In this document: positions 6,078 to 6,117 of the stretch, one piece after another
Numbering within the stretch: position 1 is the stretch's first letter
How the letters are laid out: every line of letters starts with the position of its first letter
From: Ruminococcus flavefaciens
GTDB lineage: Bacteria > Bacillota > Clostridia > Oscillospirales > Ruminococcaceae
Direction: 5' to 3'
NCBI GenBank assembly: GCA_902792495.1
Contig: CADBAC010000198.1
Coordinates: 1-6,117, forward strand
Length of the DNA stretch: 6,117 nucleotides
The notes under the pieces: generated by a model
What the model saw: the letters and a program-made list of their open reading frames with translations, nothing else
Database searches by the model: none
Told to the model about the DNA's origin: nothing
Position numbers and translations under genes: made by a program

Positions 6078-6117
6078 TCACTTCAGTTCATCAACAAGCT
6101 TTTCAAATCTCTCCATA
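6078..6117 (-). CDS. C-terminal end of a convergent protein-coding gene, unidentified
   Basis: Only the last 12 codons are visible on the minus strand, reading MERFEKLVDELK then TGA (6078-6080). The charged amphipathic pattern and the terminator directly behind it support a real gene end. Too little is present to name a function. The leading Met is probably internal. Confidence 0.6.
   Translation of the reverse strand, partial: MERFEKLVDELK

Overview
The window reads as ordinary chromosome of a low-to-moderate G+C Firmicute, most likely a gut or rumen Clostridia of the Ruminococcus (Oscillospiraceae) type. This rests on AGGAGG-type ribosome sites, near-consensus sigma-A promoters, a GH94 disaccharide phosphorylase typical of cellulolytic or chitin-scavenging anaerobes, and a Na+/phosphate symporter fused to a PhoU-like domain. 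The taxonomic call is inference.

Layout from left to right. (1) Positions 1-1439, minus strand: the first 479 codons of a GH94 phosphorylase that runs off the left edge, with its own ribosome site and promoter at about 1448-1538. (2) A strong 15-bp hairpin at 1623-1664 ends the next minus-strand operon. (3) Positions 1690-3751, minus strand: a two-gene ABC-2 export operon, with the ATPase at 3011-3751 upstream of and overlapping the permease at 1690-3030. Its promoter is at 3816-3844. (4) Positions 3752-4182: a 431-bp divergent intergenic region with two outward-facing promoters, nested inverted repeats between them, and a 186-bp MITE-like element with 18-bp perfect terminal repeats in the leader of the rightward gene. 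(5) Positions 4183-5982, plus strand: the Na+/Pi cotransporter with PhoU-like tail, followed by its terminator. (6) Right edge: the last 12 codons of a convergent minus-strand gene with its own terminator.

The genes look like independent transcription units and not one pathway: sugar phosphorolysis, export of an unknown compound, and phosphate movement. I see no convincing new multi-gene system.

The most striking anomaly is in the ABC ATPase. The otherwise invariant Walker A loop reads GPKKKRKTT where GPNGAGKTT is expected, encoded by a run of ten A's, a G and five A's. The frame and all other ATPase motifs are kept. Either the loop has been destroyed in a real gene, or the sequence is locally wrong. 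The second most interesting feature is the MITE-like insertion with an internal 14-bp tandem duplication between the phosphate transporter promoter and its ribosome site.
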